DNA of 64,000 nucleotides from NCBI GenBank assembly GCA_947179155.2, contig OX359280.1, forward strand, positions 10,281,501 through 10,345,500, in the 5' to 3' direction. This stretch comes from Hedera helix. Its lineage: Eukaryota > Streptophyta > Magnoliopsida > Apiales > Araliaceae. The notes under the pieces are model-generated. The model worked only from the letters and a program-made list of their open reading frames with translations. It was not told the DNA's origin and did no database searches. The position numbers and the translations under genes were made by a program. This document shows positions 36,901 to 42,993 of this stretch, piece by piece (position 1 is the stretch's first letter; the number at the start of each line of letters is the position of its first letter).

Positions 36901-39900
36901 CCCTTCCATCGTTAAGGAACTCCTAGTAAGAGGTATTAAACTATATAATCCACAAAAAAAGCAGTTCCCACAACTCTAATGTTTCCATTTTTTTCTTAAG
37001 AGGGTTTTTAAAGTGGTGAGGGAAAATATTTGAAGGCCAATAGGTTATATAAGCATGCAAAATGCAAGAAAAATCCAATCCAATTTACAAATAAAATCAG
37101 TAAAACCAATAGATTGGAAAAAATATCAGATATCCATTTTTGGAGTCTTTCATCAAGTATTAGGAGACTTCAAGTTAAGGAGAAAAGTTTTTCAAGCACT
37201 TGAAGAGCCTCCTTGCATGCCTTCAATCACTGATTACAACCCTAGAGAATTCCTGAGTGTTCGGACATCAGACAGTTGGTGGTGACATAGAAGCAATGTT
37301 CTAAAAGTTAGACTGGGCGGTGGTGCCGTGGCAGCAGCCCAACCTTGAAAATTAGGGCTAGGTGGAAACAAATTGTAATGAATTGGTAGGATCCAAGTCA
37401 ATTACTGAATCAGCTCAATAAGGGAATTTCAGTGAAGCGGTACAGAAATGGGAAAAAAATACAAAAGAAACAGAATTGAGGAGATATAAATGGGGAAGAA
37501 TAAAGAGAATTAGACGATTGGAGGAAAATAAATCTTTACTCACTCAAATCATGCTCTATTCTGTTACCAATCTATTACATATATCCCTGCAGTAAGCATT
37601 CTAGAAGCCTTCTGGAAGCTATGCTCCCTTACGCGCCTAACTGAATGAAGAATAATAGAATTCATGATACAAAGACAGTAATACCCAAACTAAAGAAAGT
37701 AAAAGGACTCTACTACCCTCATTGTTTTACTGAACTATCTCACTCTAATCAGCATGACTAACTGCATTTCCTCCCTTTCCTTACATTCCTACCCCCTTAA
37801 AAACACCCTTGCCCTCAAGGGTGGGTTTTATCAGAAAACAGTAACTGAAAACAGCAACAACAACTATGCTACAACATTAGGCATCTGGCGAAACATGTGG
37901 TAGCAATTTGTTGTCTACATCAGCATCCTTTGCAGCATCATATCCAACTAAAAAACAAACACCCCTGCCACACTGGCTGAGTTAGAAATCATGCAGACTG
38001 CCCTCCGGACCTTGGCAAGGTCACCACCAGAAACAACAGTAGGGGGCTGGTAGTTGATACCACACTTGAACCCAGTTGGACACAAGTCTACAAACTGAAT
38101 GGTGCACTCGGTCTTGATAGTTGCGACAACTGCACTCACGTCTTTCGAGACAACACCACCACAGTACATCAGGCAGCAAGCCATATACTTTCCATGTCGA
38201 GGATCACACTTCGCCATCATGGAAGAAGGCTCAAATGCACTGCTGGTGATTTCAGCCTCGGAGAGCAGCTCATGATATGCTTTCTCAGCTAAGATGACAG
38301 GTACATAGGAGGAACGCATGAAATGAATCCTTGGATATGGGACCAAGTTGGTTTGGAATTCAGTCACATCCACATAAATGGCCTCATTGTCAAGAAGGAT
38401 AGCAACATCCTCAACTTTAACAATGTACCCAATTAATAAACCAATCACAAAGAACAAGAATGCAGTGATGATCGTTGTCCATGCTGATGGTGCCTTCTGA
38501 AGATACCAACATAACATTTGGTGTTTTTGAAATGGATCCCCAAAGTCATGCTCACATGCTTAAGGAAAGTGTCACCATCTTGGTATTCATGCCCATACAT
38601 GATCAGGGGATGCCACTTTATAAACCAATCAGCTGTCAATCCACCGGAGTCAAAGACAATGATGCTTGAATTCTCAGTTTCCTCATCAGTTACATGCATC
38701 ACAGCTGCAGCTAGAAAATCCTTAGTTTTTCCACCAGTACAAGATCCAATATACTCTCCGTCAATTTTCACATCTTTGCAATCTCATGCTAATGTTAGGA
38801 GAATGAGGTTTTACCACCAATGGCTCCAGCTTTGAGATATCAAATTTGTACTCAAAAAGAAATCTTGCTTGCTCATCACTATAAACTGGTTCATAAGGCA
38901 GAGATGTTTTGTGCTCAAGGTACTTATAGGTTGTAGCATCAGATGGGATAACACCATTTTTTTCCACCAGCTTCAACAACCATGTTACATAACGTCATCC
39001 TCTCTTCCATAGTCAAACTTTCCACAGTAGGGCCAACAAACTCCATTGACTTATATGTTGCTTCAGAGACAATAGTCTGGCATTTCACCATCCATTACAA
39101 ATCTCAGAGTTGGAGACACCTTGAGCAAAAGCTTTCCTGTGCCCAGCACAAAACCAGCATCAGTATTGCCACTACCTGTCGCAAACTGACCAAATGCTCT
39201 AGCAGTACATGTGTGTGAATCTGTGCCTAGCAGGACCTCCCCAGGCCTGCAATGACCTTCTTGAGCATGAGCAACATGGCATGCACCTTTATAATCTGGG
39301 TTAGCCTTGAAATTCCCAAGATCTTTAATATTATAGAAATAGTTAATATTTTGCTTAGTGCAGAAATCCCTCAAAATATCCACATTTCGATTTGTAACAT
39401 TGGGATCTCCCTGGATGGATTCCTCAACATGTTCAACAGGGAGTTTTTCCTTATTTTCAGATACTTCCACATTCACATGGAACACTTCCTTGCTCTTAAC
39501 AGACCCTTCATTGATTTCATCTTTAACCTCCTTTGAAGATTCTTCAACCTTCTCTTTTCCAGTAACCCCTGATTTAGGAGTATCACTCGAAGCAGCTTTA
39601 GCTGAGGTTGGAGTTTTCTTTCTCACGATCTTCCTATTTATCATTCTGGTAACTTTCTTAACAGGAACCAGCTTTGTTTCTGGGGTTACCTGAACAACAT
39701 CAGCTAAAGCCTTTGCTTCTCAAGTAGTATCTTCAAAACAGAAGCAATCCTCCTCTTGAGTATAACCAGTAATCAGCACCTTCCTACCTCCACTATCATC
39801 ATACTTTGGCAGACATTCATTCATTATAACATACACACTACCCTCCTTTGGTATAGCCAGAATTTAGAACTTGCCTGGGCATTTCATCAAACACTTCGCC

Positions 39901-41002
39901 TGCAACACCAATTTCTATTTTATTTTCAAAGAACACCTTCCCTAGTGTTTGCTGCCAAGTTAGGAGATAAGAATTCACATTTTGGAACAGAAATTACCTC
40001 TTGCATTGATTCAGCGCAAACTTGATTGACGAGTGAGCATGGGACTTCAATTTCTGCCAAAAATTCCTCATGGTCTCCTGTCTCAGAAACACTCGAACCA
40101 CCATTTGGTTGCTTCTGCAATTGTGTTTGCTGGCTCACTTCCTCTTTAACATCCACATCATCTAGATTATCATTTTCAGCATACTCTGACACCATGGACT
40201 CTGTAGCTATACATAGGCCGTCATCCTCTTGGGTAGCACCACAAATTAGCACTCTGGTTCGGATTTTGATGCCGTGCTGAAATCAGGTACCCTAGCACTT
40301 ATGAGCAATTCGATTTTCTTCATGAACTGCTCAAATTTTGCATCCATAGAAATCTGCAGCTCCTTCATGGTTTCTCGAAATTTTTCAGTGTTGTTTCGTT
40401 GGTTTGTAGAATTTTGATTTTCCATTGCAATTTCCCTGGGATCGAAACGGCTCTTATACCAATTGTAATGAATTGGTAGGATCCAATTCAATTACTGAAT
40501 CAGCTCAATAAGGGAATTTCAGTGAAGTAGTGCAGAAATGGGAGAAAATACAGAAGAATCAGAATTGAGGGAGATAGAAATGGGGAAGAATAAAGAGAAT
40601 TAGAAGATTGGAGGAAAAAAAATCTTTAATCATTCAAATCATGCTCTATTCTGTTACCAATCTATTACATATATCCCTGCAGTAAGCATTCTAGAAGCCT
40701 TCTGGAAGCTATGCTTCCTTACGCGCCTAACTGATTGAAGAATAATAGAATTCATGATATAAAGACAGTAATACCCAAACTAAAGAAAGTAAAAGGACTC
40801 TACTACCCTTATTGCTTTACTGAACTAACTCACTCTAATCAACATGACTAACTGCATTTCCTCCCTTTCCTTGCACAAAAATGCCTAGGATTCAGCATCA
40901 CAATTTGCAAAAAAGAAAAAAGGGAAGATCAAAGTAGAAGGGGGAGATAATCTTACCTGAGGGCTGAGCATCAAAGTCGCCGATATCTCTTGGCGCTACC
41001 AT
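10674..41002 (-). CDS. PPC (DUF296) domain protein, AHL-like without AT-hook; five exons over 30 kb
   Basis: The coding exons, 5' to 3' on the minus strand, are 41002-40957, 36626-36571, 27233-27081, 10983-10825 and 10703-10674 (444 bp, 147 aa). Every intron begins GT and ends AG, and the phases agree (1, 0, 0, 0). The product reads as a nearly complete PPC fold. MIHIREGEDI and a SVTILTAVGTVRDFTLH strand pair come first, then GEYTLTSLKGEFF (the counterpart of the AHL 'GRFEILSLSGSF'). LSGPQYVIFGG follows, and the domain closes with TQLVVGYMF, as in AHL 'VQVVVGSF'. In AHL proteins this domain mediates trimerisation and protein contacts in the nucleus. No RGRP AT-hook is visible and the N-terminus is only about 34 residues, so direct DNA binding is doubtful. 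Introns 1-3 are filled with transposons. An upstream in-frame ATG exists at 41119. The gene could be real, or a recently decaying copy; transcript data would decide. Confidence 0.75.
10743..10834. repeat. 46-bp perfect tandem duplication covering a splice donor
   Basis: Two identical 46-bp units, 10743-10788 and 10789-10834, lie at the exon 4/intron 4 boundary. Each contains the same ACTTACTCAG|GTTTGT donor on the minus strand. Because 46 is not a multiple of three, the two donors lead to different frames in exon 5. Confidence 0.95.
10825..10983 (-). CDS. PPC-domain gene, exon 4
   Basis: A 159 bp exon (53 codons) with acceptor TTTGCAG|GGT and donor ACTCAG|GTTTGT. It encodes GEYTLTSLKGEFF, LNNLKIQLSGPQYVIFGG and the start of the final strand (VSLTQ). 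A 46-bp tandem duplication repeats its donor site downstream at 10779. Using that second donor would lengthen the exon to 205 bp and change the frame of exon 5. Confidence 0.8.
10984..12521. other. Intron 3, unassigned part
   Basis: No conserved coding sequence was recognised. The minus-strand frame at 12228-12431 resembles nothing I know. Confidence 0.5.
12522..12835 (+). repeat. 5' LTR of the deleted gypsy element
   Basis: Aligns with 17464-17786. A TATA-like TACTATAAAA lies near 12620. The left edge is approximate. Confidence 0.75.
12838..13320 (+). pseudogene. Gypsy pol C-terminus with degenerate chromodomain
   Basis: The frame carries 'KKVHAKWMGPFRVKKKVSANAYELDLP' in pieces, followed by FNVVDLTPY, the conserved tail of gypsy integrases. 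After a Pro/Ser-rich linker comes 'EYQQFLVKWPNK', which resembles a chromodomain. A stop at 13249-13251 replaces the expected Trp of the chromodomain 'TW' motif. The 'EFYCIDPVLLKRY' tail continues past it. It begins directly beside the primer site, so gag, protease, RT and RNase H were deleted. Confidence 0.85.
13321..16046. other. Interior of the gypsy element with no recognised gene; 36-base G run
   Basis: I could not assign this 2.7 kb. It contains a homopolymer of 36 G residues at 15613-15648. The open frame across the G run (15594-15860) is an artefact of that run. Another frame at 14447-14671 is unremarkable. Confidence 0.45.
15613..15648. repeat. Poly-G homopolymer (36 nt)
   Basis: An uninterrupted G run. 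Similar runs occur at 27357-27380 (24 G) and 35493-35514 (22 C). It could be a real simple repeat or an assembly or sequencing artefact. Confidence 0.9.
16047..16480 (+). pseudogene. PHS1: Captured fragment of a PHS1-like protein (actin-fragmin-kinase domain)
   Basis: The frame 16047-16382 reads as part of the kinase-like domain of plant PROPYZAMIDE HYPERSENSITIVE 1. Recognisable blocks are SSRMAAQSECLGHEFAKWLG, VRTPQARVVHN, and EGDEISEMTCSEVLEALELS followed by C-L-F. The expected next block (L-M-N-Y-I-H-G-S-P-L-L) follows in a shifted frame just past the stop at 16380, so the copy is frameshifted. In Arabidopsis PHS1 this domain phosphorylates alpha-tubulin and the C-terminal half is a phosphatase; neither activity could survive here. 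The fragment has no visible promoter of its own and lies between gypsy LTRs in the same orientation. Capture by the element is inferred. The frame continuing to 16650 may be more of the same gene. Confidence 0.7.
16644..17460 (+). repeat. Degenerate minisatellite, units of about 50-100 bp
   Basis: The phrase 'AGCCTCCCTAGGGGTCGGGAG' or a variant recurs roughly ten times. It is usually followed by CTATTATGG, then GATATAAGG and an 'AAGCCCGGTTCCCCGAACC'-like phrase. Units drift and shorten toward the right. It lies just upstream of the 3' LTR. Confidence 0.85.
17464..17786 (+). repeat. 3' LTR of the deleted gypsy element
   Basis: Direct repeat of about 12522-12835; ends CTACATCA at 17786. Confidence 0.75.
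17815..18880 (-). pseudogene. Gypsy reverse transcriptase/RNase H fragment
   Basis: On the minus strand 18190-18270 reads ELRGFLGLDGYYTKFIQG, the conserved end of gypsy RT. The lower part (17842-17970) reads as EKAEQAFNRLKRTL…LPDFTK, the start of RNase H. Many stops break the frames. The fragment is interrupted by a LINE tail at 17975-18171. No LTRs can be paired with it. Confidence 0.75.
17975..18171 (-). mobile_element. 5'-truncated LINE insertion
   Basis: A poly(T) run on the plus strand (17982-17995), followed by a TTGATAAAAGAAG-like end, marks the 3' tail of a minus-strand LINE. The same tail occurs at 31436. It is flanked by the 10-bp repeat AGTAGCAACA at 17965-17974 and 18172-18181, a target-primed-integration signature. 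It splits the gypsy RT fragment. Confidence 0.8.
21191..21372 (-). repeat. 3' LTR of copia 2
   Basis: TG…CA ends; differs from 26252-26433 by one transition by eye. Confidence 0.95.
21380..21830 (-). pseudogene. copia 2 RNase H domain
   Basis: The frame 21380-21742 begins at SSAEAEYRA and ends ADILTKGL, the diagnostic ends of copia RNase H. The upstream part (W-R-S-K-K and S-T-S-G-Y-C blocks) is readable to about 21830, where a frameshift separates it from RT. Confidence 0.92.
21820..23172 (-). pseudogene. copia 2 reverse transcriptase
   Basis: 22675-23172 holds WKQAMIEEMNALKKNDTW and GCKWVYTVKQKPDG, the start of RT. A stop (TAG) near 22675 separates it from 21820-22659, which carries QLDVKNAFLHGDL, KALYGLKQSPRAW, the catalytic site as YVDN, KDLGPLKYFLGIE and the TRPDI block. 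The second catalytic Asp has become Asn (a single G-to-A change would do this), which by itself should abolish polymerisation. Confidence 0.94.
23203..24134 (-). pseudogene. copia 2 integrase
   Basis: The zinc-binding region ends CELCELGKHKRS, followed by HTDVW, the second Asp in HSDNGREY, and, after a TAA stop near 23758, the AERKNRHLLEVARTL block with the catalytic Glu. NRLPS and CVFIGYS…GYKCYHP follow. The stop lies just before the catalytic Glu, so a translated product would lack it. Another stop near 23199 ends the integrase tail. Confidence 0.93.
24157..25614 (-). pseudogene. copia 2 gag, protease and GAG-pre-integrase
   Basis: This long frame (485 residues) starts MVLSPFKLDGNNYLAW, a copia gag N-terminus. 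It includes a CCHC knuckle (C-D-Y-C-G-G-K-N-H-T-R-D-R-C) near residue 235, a protease site I-I-D-T-G-A-S-E-H near residue 331, and the LHQWHRRLGHPS motif near residue 462. A one-base frameshift just after this ends the frame before the integrase. Gag and protease themselves look undamaged. Confidence 0.94.
26237..26251 (-). other. Primer-binding site of copia 2
   Basis: TGGTATCAGAGCCTG on the minus strand, complementary to the initiator-Met tRNA 3' end, directly adjoining the 5' LTR. Confidence 0.9.
26252..26433 (-). repeat. 5' LTR of copia 2
   Basis: Its inner edge joins the primer site (minus strand TGGTATCAGAGCCTG, 26237-26251). Confidence 0.95.
27081..27233 (-). CDS. PPC-domain gene, exon 3
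   Basis: A 153 bp exon (51 codons, phase 0 at both ends) bounded by TTGACAG| and GAG|GTTTGT. It begins DIREKIIKCLKD and contains SVTILTAVGTVRDFTLH, the counterpart of the AHL segment 'CILSANGVISNVTLRQ'. It lies just 54 bp from the end of the long LTR at 27027. Confidence 0.8.
27234..29928. other. Intron 2, left part; G run and an LTR-like promoter segment
   Basis: No exon was recognised. A run of 24 G lies at 27357-27380. About 29440-29870 looks like a minus-strand LTR remnant: CCTATAAATAG near 29640 with a CT-rich leader (AG-rich on the plus strand). I could not define its ends. Confidence 0.4.
29929..31259 (-). mobile_element. Helitron-like non-autonomous element
   Basis: On the minus strand it starts TCTATATAATAAACC and ends with the hairpin CCGTGCC-TTCA-GGCACGG-type stem, followed 11 nt later by CTAG. 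A 5' TC, a 3' CTRR and a hairpin just inside the 3' end are Helitron signatures. The flanks are A and T on the plus strand (ATAA|CTAG … TAGA|TATT), the usual AT target with no duplication. A second, similar hairpin lies inside at 30603-30618, possibly a nested or alternative terminus. There is no Rep/helicase frame. Confidence 0.6.
30831..31047. repeat. ATT/TAT trinucleotide-rich microsatellite
   Basis: About 210 bp composed almost wholly of ATT, ACT and ATA triplets; it produces a meaningless poly-Ile frame on the plus strand. Confidence 0.9.
31436..32390 (-). pseudogene. 5'-truncated LINE, 3' end of ORF2
   Basis: Minus-strand frames carry the downstream part of a plant non-LTR retrotransposon ORF2. 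They include 'VGSGHRIQFWEDYWLGD' and, after a break, 'YIWKAKVSSKVEAFVWSLVLQRLNT' with the C-x2-C-type zf-RVT region (FCFMCRN…HLFMHCP). It ends in a poly(A) tail on the minus strand (T run near 31436-31448), with the same terminal sequence as at 17982. A degenerate AAATGT-containing flank is the only hint of a target duplication. Confidence 0.85.
32465..34170 (+). pseudogene. 5'-truncated LINE ORF2 (reverse transcriptase)
   Basis: The plus strand shows a broken LINE RT. It opens with SPFLFTIVVNVL-like residues, then Y-L-Q-F-A-D-D-T-I-L-F (catalytic FADD), the GMKINLSKC block, and CRPRKEGGLGLGKLAFKNQ further on. The tail ATCAAAAAATAT ends near 34170. The 12-bp direct repeat CAAACTAGTTGG flanks it at 32453-32464 and 34171-34182. 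It is truncated within the RT domain, has several stops, and lies head to head with the LINE at 31436-32390. Confidence 0.9.
34448..34694 (-). mobile_element. Possible copia solo LTR with primer-site remnant
   Basis: On the minus strand the segment starts TGTTAGGGATATT near 34694 and runs to a TAGTATCAGAGCA motif at about 34427-34440, a variant Met-tRNA primer site. No coding sequence or second LTR accompanies it. Confidence 0.35.
34700..36570. other. Intron 2, right part; no recognised feature besides a C run
   Basis: A run of 22 C residues lies at 35493-35514. I saw no coding exon or definable mobile element. Confidence 0.45.
36571..36626 (-). CDS. PPC-domain gene, exon 2
   Basis: This 56 bp exon runs from TTGCAG| to GAG|GTGTCT. 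It encodes ELNMNGMTADMIHIREGE after the split Glu codon. The 'HxIxxxxGEDI' pattern, completed by exon 3, matches the first strand and helix of PPC domains ('HVITVNTGEDV' in AHL proteins). Confidence 0.75.
37374..37785 (-). repeat. 3' LTR of the gene-capturing element
   Basis: 412-bp direct repeat of 40464-40875, with roughly 20 differences by eye. Confidence 0.93.
37948..38412 (-). pseudogene. TUA: Captured alpha-tubulin fragment with internal deletion
   Basis: The frame reads VEDVAILLDNEAIY and then jumps to VDVTEFQTNLVPYPRIHFM. It continues through AFEPSSMMAKCDPRHGKYM, VDLCPTGFKCGINYQPPT and GGDLAKVRRAVCMISN. This is the middle of plant alpha-tubulin with about 45 residues missing at the I-Y/V-D junction. 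Several conserved residues are changed to Cys or Gly (for example YRGDVV has become YCGGVV, and VDWCPTGFK has become VDLCPTGFK). The frame ends in a stop soon after SASVAGVFVF. It has no introns and lies in the sense orientation of the LTR element, so RNA-level capture is likely. Confidence 0.95.
38413..38702 (-). pseudogene. Unidentified captured segments between IPMI and tubulin
   Basis: Two stretches join the recognised fragments. One reads VMHVTDEETENSSIIVFDSG and later GIHFKNTKC, directly fused to the dehydratase piece. The other encodes a likely membrane helix (W-T-T-I-I-T-A-F-L-F-F-V-I-G-L-L-I-G-Y) fused to the tubulin piece. I do not recognise either source gene. Their abrupt joins to known genes suggest further captured host sequence. 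Confidence 0.55.
38703..39407 (-). pseudogene. Captured 3-isopropylmalate dehydratase large-subunit fragment
   Basis: Minus-strand frames read as the plastid isopropylmalate isomerase large subunit of leucine (and glucosinolate) biosynthesis. The blocks are RNVDILRDFCTKQNI, NFKANPDYKGACHVAHAQEG, HCRPGEVLLGTDSHTCTA, LLLKVSPTLRFVMDGEMPDY, then YEPVYSDEQARF, SKLEPLVVKPHSPN and EYIGSCTGGKTKDFLAAA. The 'VLLGTDSHTCT' and 'GSCTGGK' motifs carry Fe-S cluster cysteines in the family. Segments are missing after MPDYCL and after KPHSPN, and stops break the frame (for example near 39063). It is intronless and in the element's sense. Confidence 0.95.
39408..40252 (-). pseudogene. Acidic/basic low-complexity frames, origin unknown
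   Basis: 39408-39644 encodes a Lys/Glu-rich stretch starting MINRKIVRKKTPTS. 39926-40252 encodes another charged frame (SEYAENDNLDDVDVKEEVS). Neither matches a family I recognise. They lie between the gag-like start and the dehydratase fragment, so they may be old gag spacer or further captured sequence. Confidence 0.4.
40246..40425 (-). pseudogene. Gag-like N-terminus of the gene-capturing element
   Basis: Starting at the Met at 40425 (MENQNSTNQRNN), the frame reads KFRETMKELQISMDAKFEQF, a short heptad-like stretch of the kind found at the start of many plant gypsy gag proteins. It begins about 25 bp after the primer site. It ends after about 59 residues. Confidence 0.5.
40464..40875 (-). 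repeat. 5' LTR of the gene-capturing element
   Basis: Its inner edge adjoins ATTGGTATAAGAGCCG, the primer site. It lies only 81 bp from exon 1 of the PPC gene. Confidence 0.93.
40957..41002 (-). CDS. PPC-domain gene, exon 1 (coding part)
   Basis: It encodes MVAPRDIGDFDAQPS plus one base. It ends at TCAG|GTAAGA, a strong plant 5' splice site. The G left over joins the AA at the start of exon 2 to make a Glu codon. The frame stays open upstream to an ATG at 41119, so the start is provisional. It is the least conserved exon, and it lies inside a region bounded by candidate transposon ends (37295 and 41352). Confidence 0.6.
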
Positions 41003-41167
41003 CGTAAAATCACGTCTGAGGAGACGACTAGAGTTTCTTATTTGTGTGCCCCAGCCTTCTAACTCCAATAATAAATTCACAAATAAAAGCCCAAACTCAC
41101 TAAAAAAAGAATGGCCCATTAAACCTACTAGTTTTCTTTTTCTTACGTAATCTAAAATTATGTCATA

Positions 41168-41176
41168 TTATAAATA
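41168..41176 (-). promoter_or_regulatory. Candidate TATA box of the PPC gene
   Basis: The minus strand reads TATTTATAA about 165 bp upstream of the chosen ATG. That would start transcription near 41140. This is only a sequence guess. Confidence 0.3.
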
Positions 41177-41833
41177 CATACCTTAAAGCTTCTTCCTAAT
41201 TATACTTATAGTCCCAGAGTTTGGTATGTTTCAAATTTTATTCATATACTTTCATTAATAAAATTAACACCACCTAGGCGTTGCCTACACAGCCTAGGTG
41301 CCCGAAGCTTCCTCCGCCACCTAGGTCTGCCTAGTGCTTTTTTTAAAACATTGCAGAGAAGAAGAGCAACAACAGGGAGCAAAGAGAGTGGGATGAAGAG
41401 TGCTTATAATAATTGTCCTATTTCATATAAAAGAATTGTGAGCTAAACCTTCATTATTTGATACCACCTATGGAATGGCAAAAACATTTTTCGCCTCTTA
41501 ATAAAGAACTCATATCGAAATGCTAATAGTAAATTGTTGATAAGTATGTTTTTCATTTATGAGCCTACAAACAGAGAAATAAATAAAGAGATATTAGGCC
41601 AAGAAATTGGATTGTTCAAGAATATAAGAGCCAATTAAGAAAAAGACCCATCAACATATTGATGGCCGCAATATGCATATCGCGTATACTCTTTTCCCAA
41701 TCATTCAAATGTACTCAAGAGTTCAAAGAATGTTTTTCGTTAATATTGGTAACTTTATCAACAAAAATATCAGAAGTTATTAACACCACATAGTTCCCAA
41801 CGCCTTCTACTATTCTCATAATTATGAGACTAA

Positions 41834-42742
41834 GGAGCTGTTTAATAATCACTTAATAGGTTTGAATGACTTAAAATTTGATTCATTAAGCCATTCAGAT
41901 TGTTTGGCAAAGAAAACTAAAGGCCTGAAATGGTCTGAATGCAGCTGAGCAAATACACCCAGTTTTACTAACTGATTCAGCTTATTGTCAGAATGGATTT
42001 TTTACTTAAATGCCCTCTAACAAATAAAGAATTATTTGTGATATCCAAATATGGATGGATCTTTCATCACGCCAGATCGTTCTGAGCGTACTCTAATTCC
42101 CTTTTCAATCTCTTTGCAATCTAGCAGTAGTTGCTCTTATGCTTCTTCTCCAGTTATGTCGATCAGATAGGGGTTCTAGTTCTCTTCTTTTATTTGTCTT
42201 CTTTTCTCTCTATTTTCTCGTTGCATGTTTCTCTTTTCTCATTACACTGTTATTCTATTTCAGTTGCTCTAGTTAAAAATTAGGGCTTACAATGACCACT
42301 TACAAATTAAGGATTTTCAAGTTGATAATAGGCAAATATTTATATACCAGTAGTTGAAATATGCCTCATTTGTTTGATTTGCAGAATAACATGGCTATTC
42401 TTGGGGTTAGGGCAGTGGTAGGAATAGAAGATAAAAACGGTGTTGTAGTAGCTAAGGGAGGATTCCACTCGAAGACTTTTTGCTGTCACAGTTCTATTCT
42501 CATTCAAAAGAAAATTCATTAATAAACTCGCTCTATGTAAATATGTAAGAATTGTTTTTATGAAAACATAATGCATTGTTTGTGATTACAGATGACTTCT
42601 TCTTTTTTAAGGGGAAAAAAACTTAATTTAGTTGGTGTTTTTATTGCCTTTGTTTGAGAAATTGTTTTCTAACTATCACTTTTCTCTTTTCTAAAATATA
42701 ATATCAATATTTAATTTTTAAATGTTTAGAAATATTCAAATT

Positions 42743-42810
<68 letters not shown>

Positions 42811-42993
42811 TGTTTAAAATAGTTATAAGAGTTAAAATGGGAAAATATACCATTAAGATGTTTCAAACAGATTAATCATCAAACACCTTATTTCATTTAG
42901 TGCCTAATTTTCGGATTGTGCTTCTACTTGGTTTAGACATTCAAATTTTCTTACCTATTCAAAACTTTTCGTTCAATTTTATCAAACACTACC
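41834..42993. mobile_element. PIF/Harbinger-type non-autonomous element, TSD TAA
   Basis: The left end GGAGCTGTTTAATAA and the complement of the right end, GGTAGTGTTTGATAA, are inverted repeats flanked by TAA at 41831-41833 and 42994-42996. Neighbouring array units carry the empty site (GAGACTAAGACT). The 1160-bp element has no transposase and holds a TA microsatellite at 42745-42806. Confidence 0.75.
42745..42806. repeat. TA microsatellite
   Basis: Pure TA run of about 60 bp inside the Harbinger-type element. Confidence 0.95.

Larger units (their letters stand above)
37374..40875 (-). mobile_element. Non-autonomous LTR retrotransposon packed with host gene fragments
   Basis: The 412-bp LTRs are at 37374-37785 and 40464-40875, about 95% identical by eye, starting TGTAATG and ending CTTTCCTTRCA. 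The target duplication is CAAAT (37369-37373) against CAAAA (40876-40880). On the minus strand a primer site (TGGTATAAGAGC, near 40451-40462) follows the 5' LTR, and a polypurine tract (AAGGGGGTAGGAA) precedes the 3' LTR. The interior encodes a gag-like start, then pieces of isopropylmalate dehydratase, an unidentified segment, a membrane-helix segment and alpha-tubulin, all in the element's sense. No pol domain is present, so it depends on other elements. Confidence 0.93.
37295..41352. mobile_element. Candidate DNA element with AATGTTYTAAAA ends
   Basis: The left end AATGTTCTAAAAG (37295) and the complement of the right end, AATGTTTTAAAA (41352), form a 12-bp near-perfect inverted repeat. 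Both are followed by GC-rich CTAGGTGG-bearing sequence. Outside the ends, the tandem-array unit appears to continue. No clear target duplication is visible (flanks CATAGAAGC and GCAGAGAAG). With the LTR element removed it is about 0.55 kb and contains exon 1 of the PPC gene. Confidence 0.4.

Noticed and set aside
37055..37285. 76-residue plus-strand frame in intron 1
   Set aside because: It is the reverse strand of a tandem-array unit and is not preserved in the other units.
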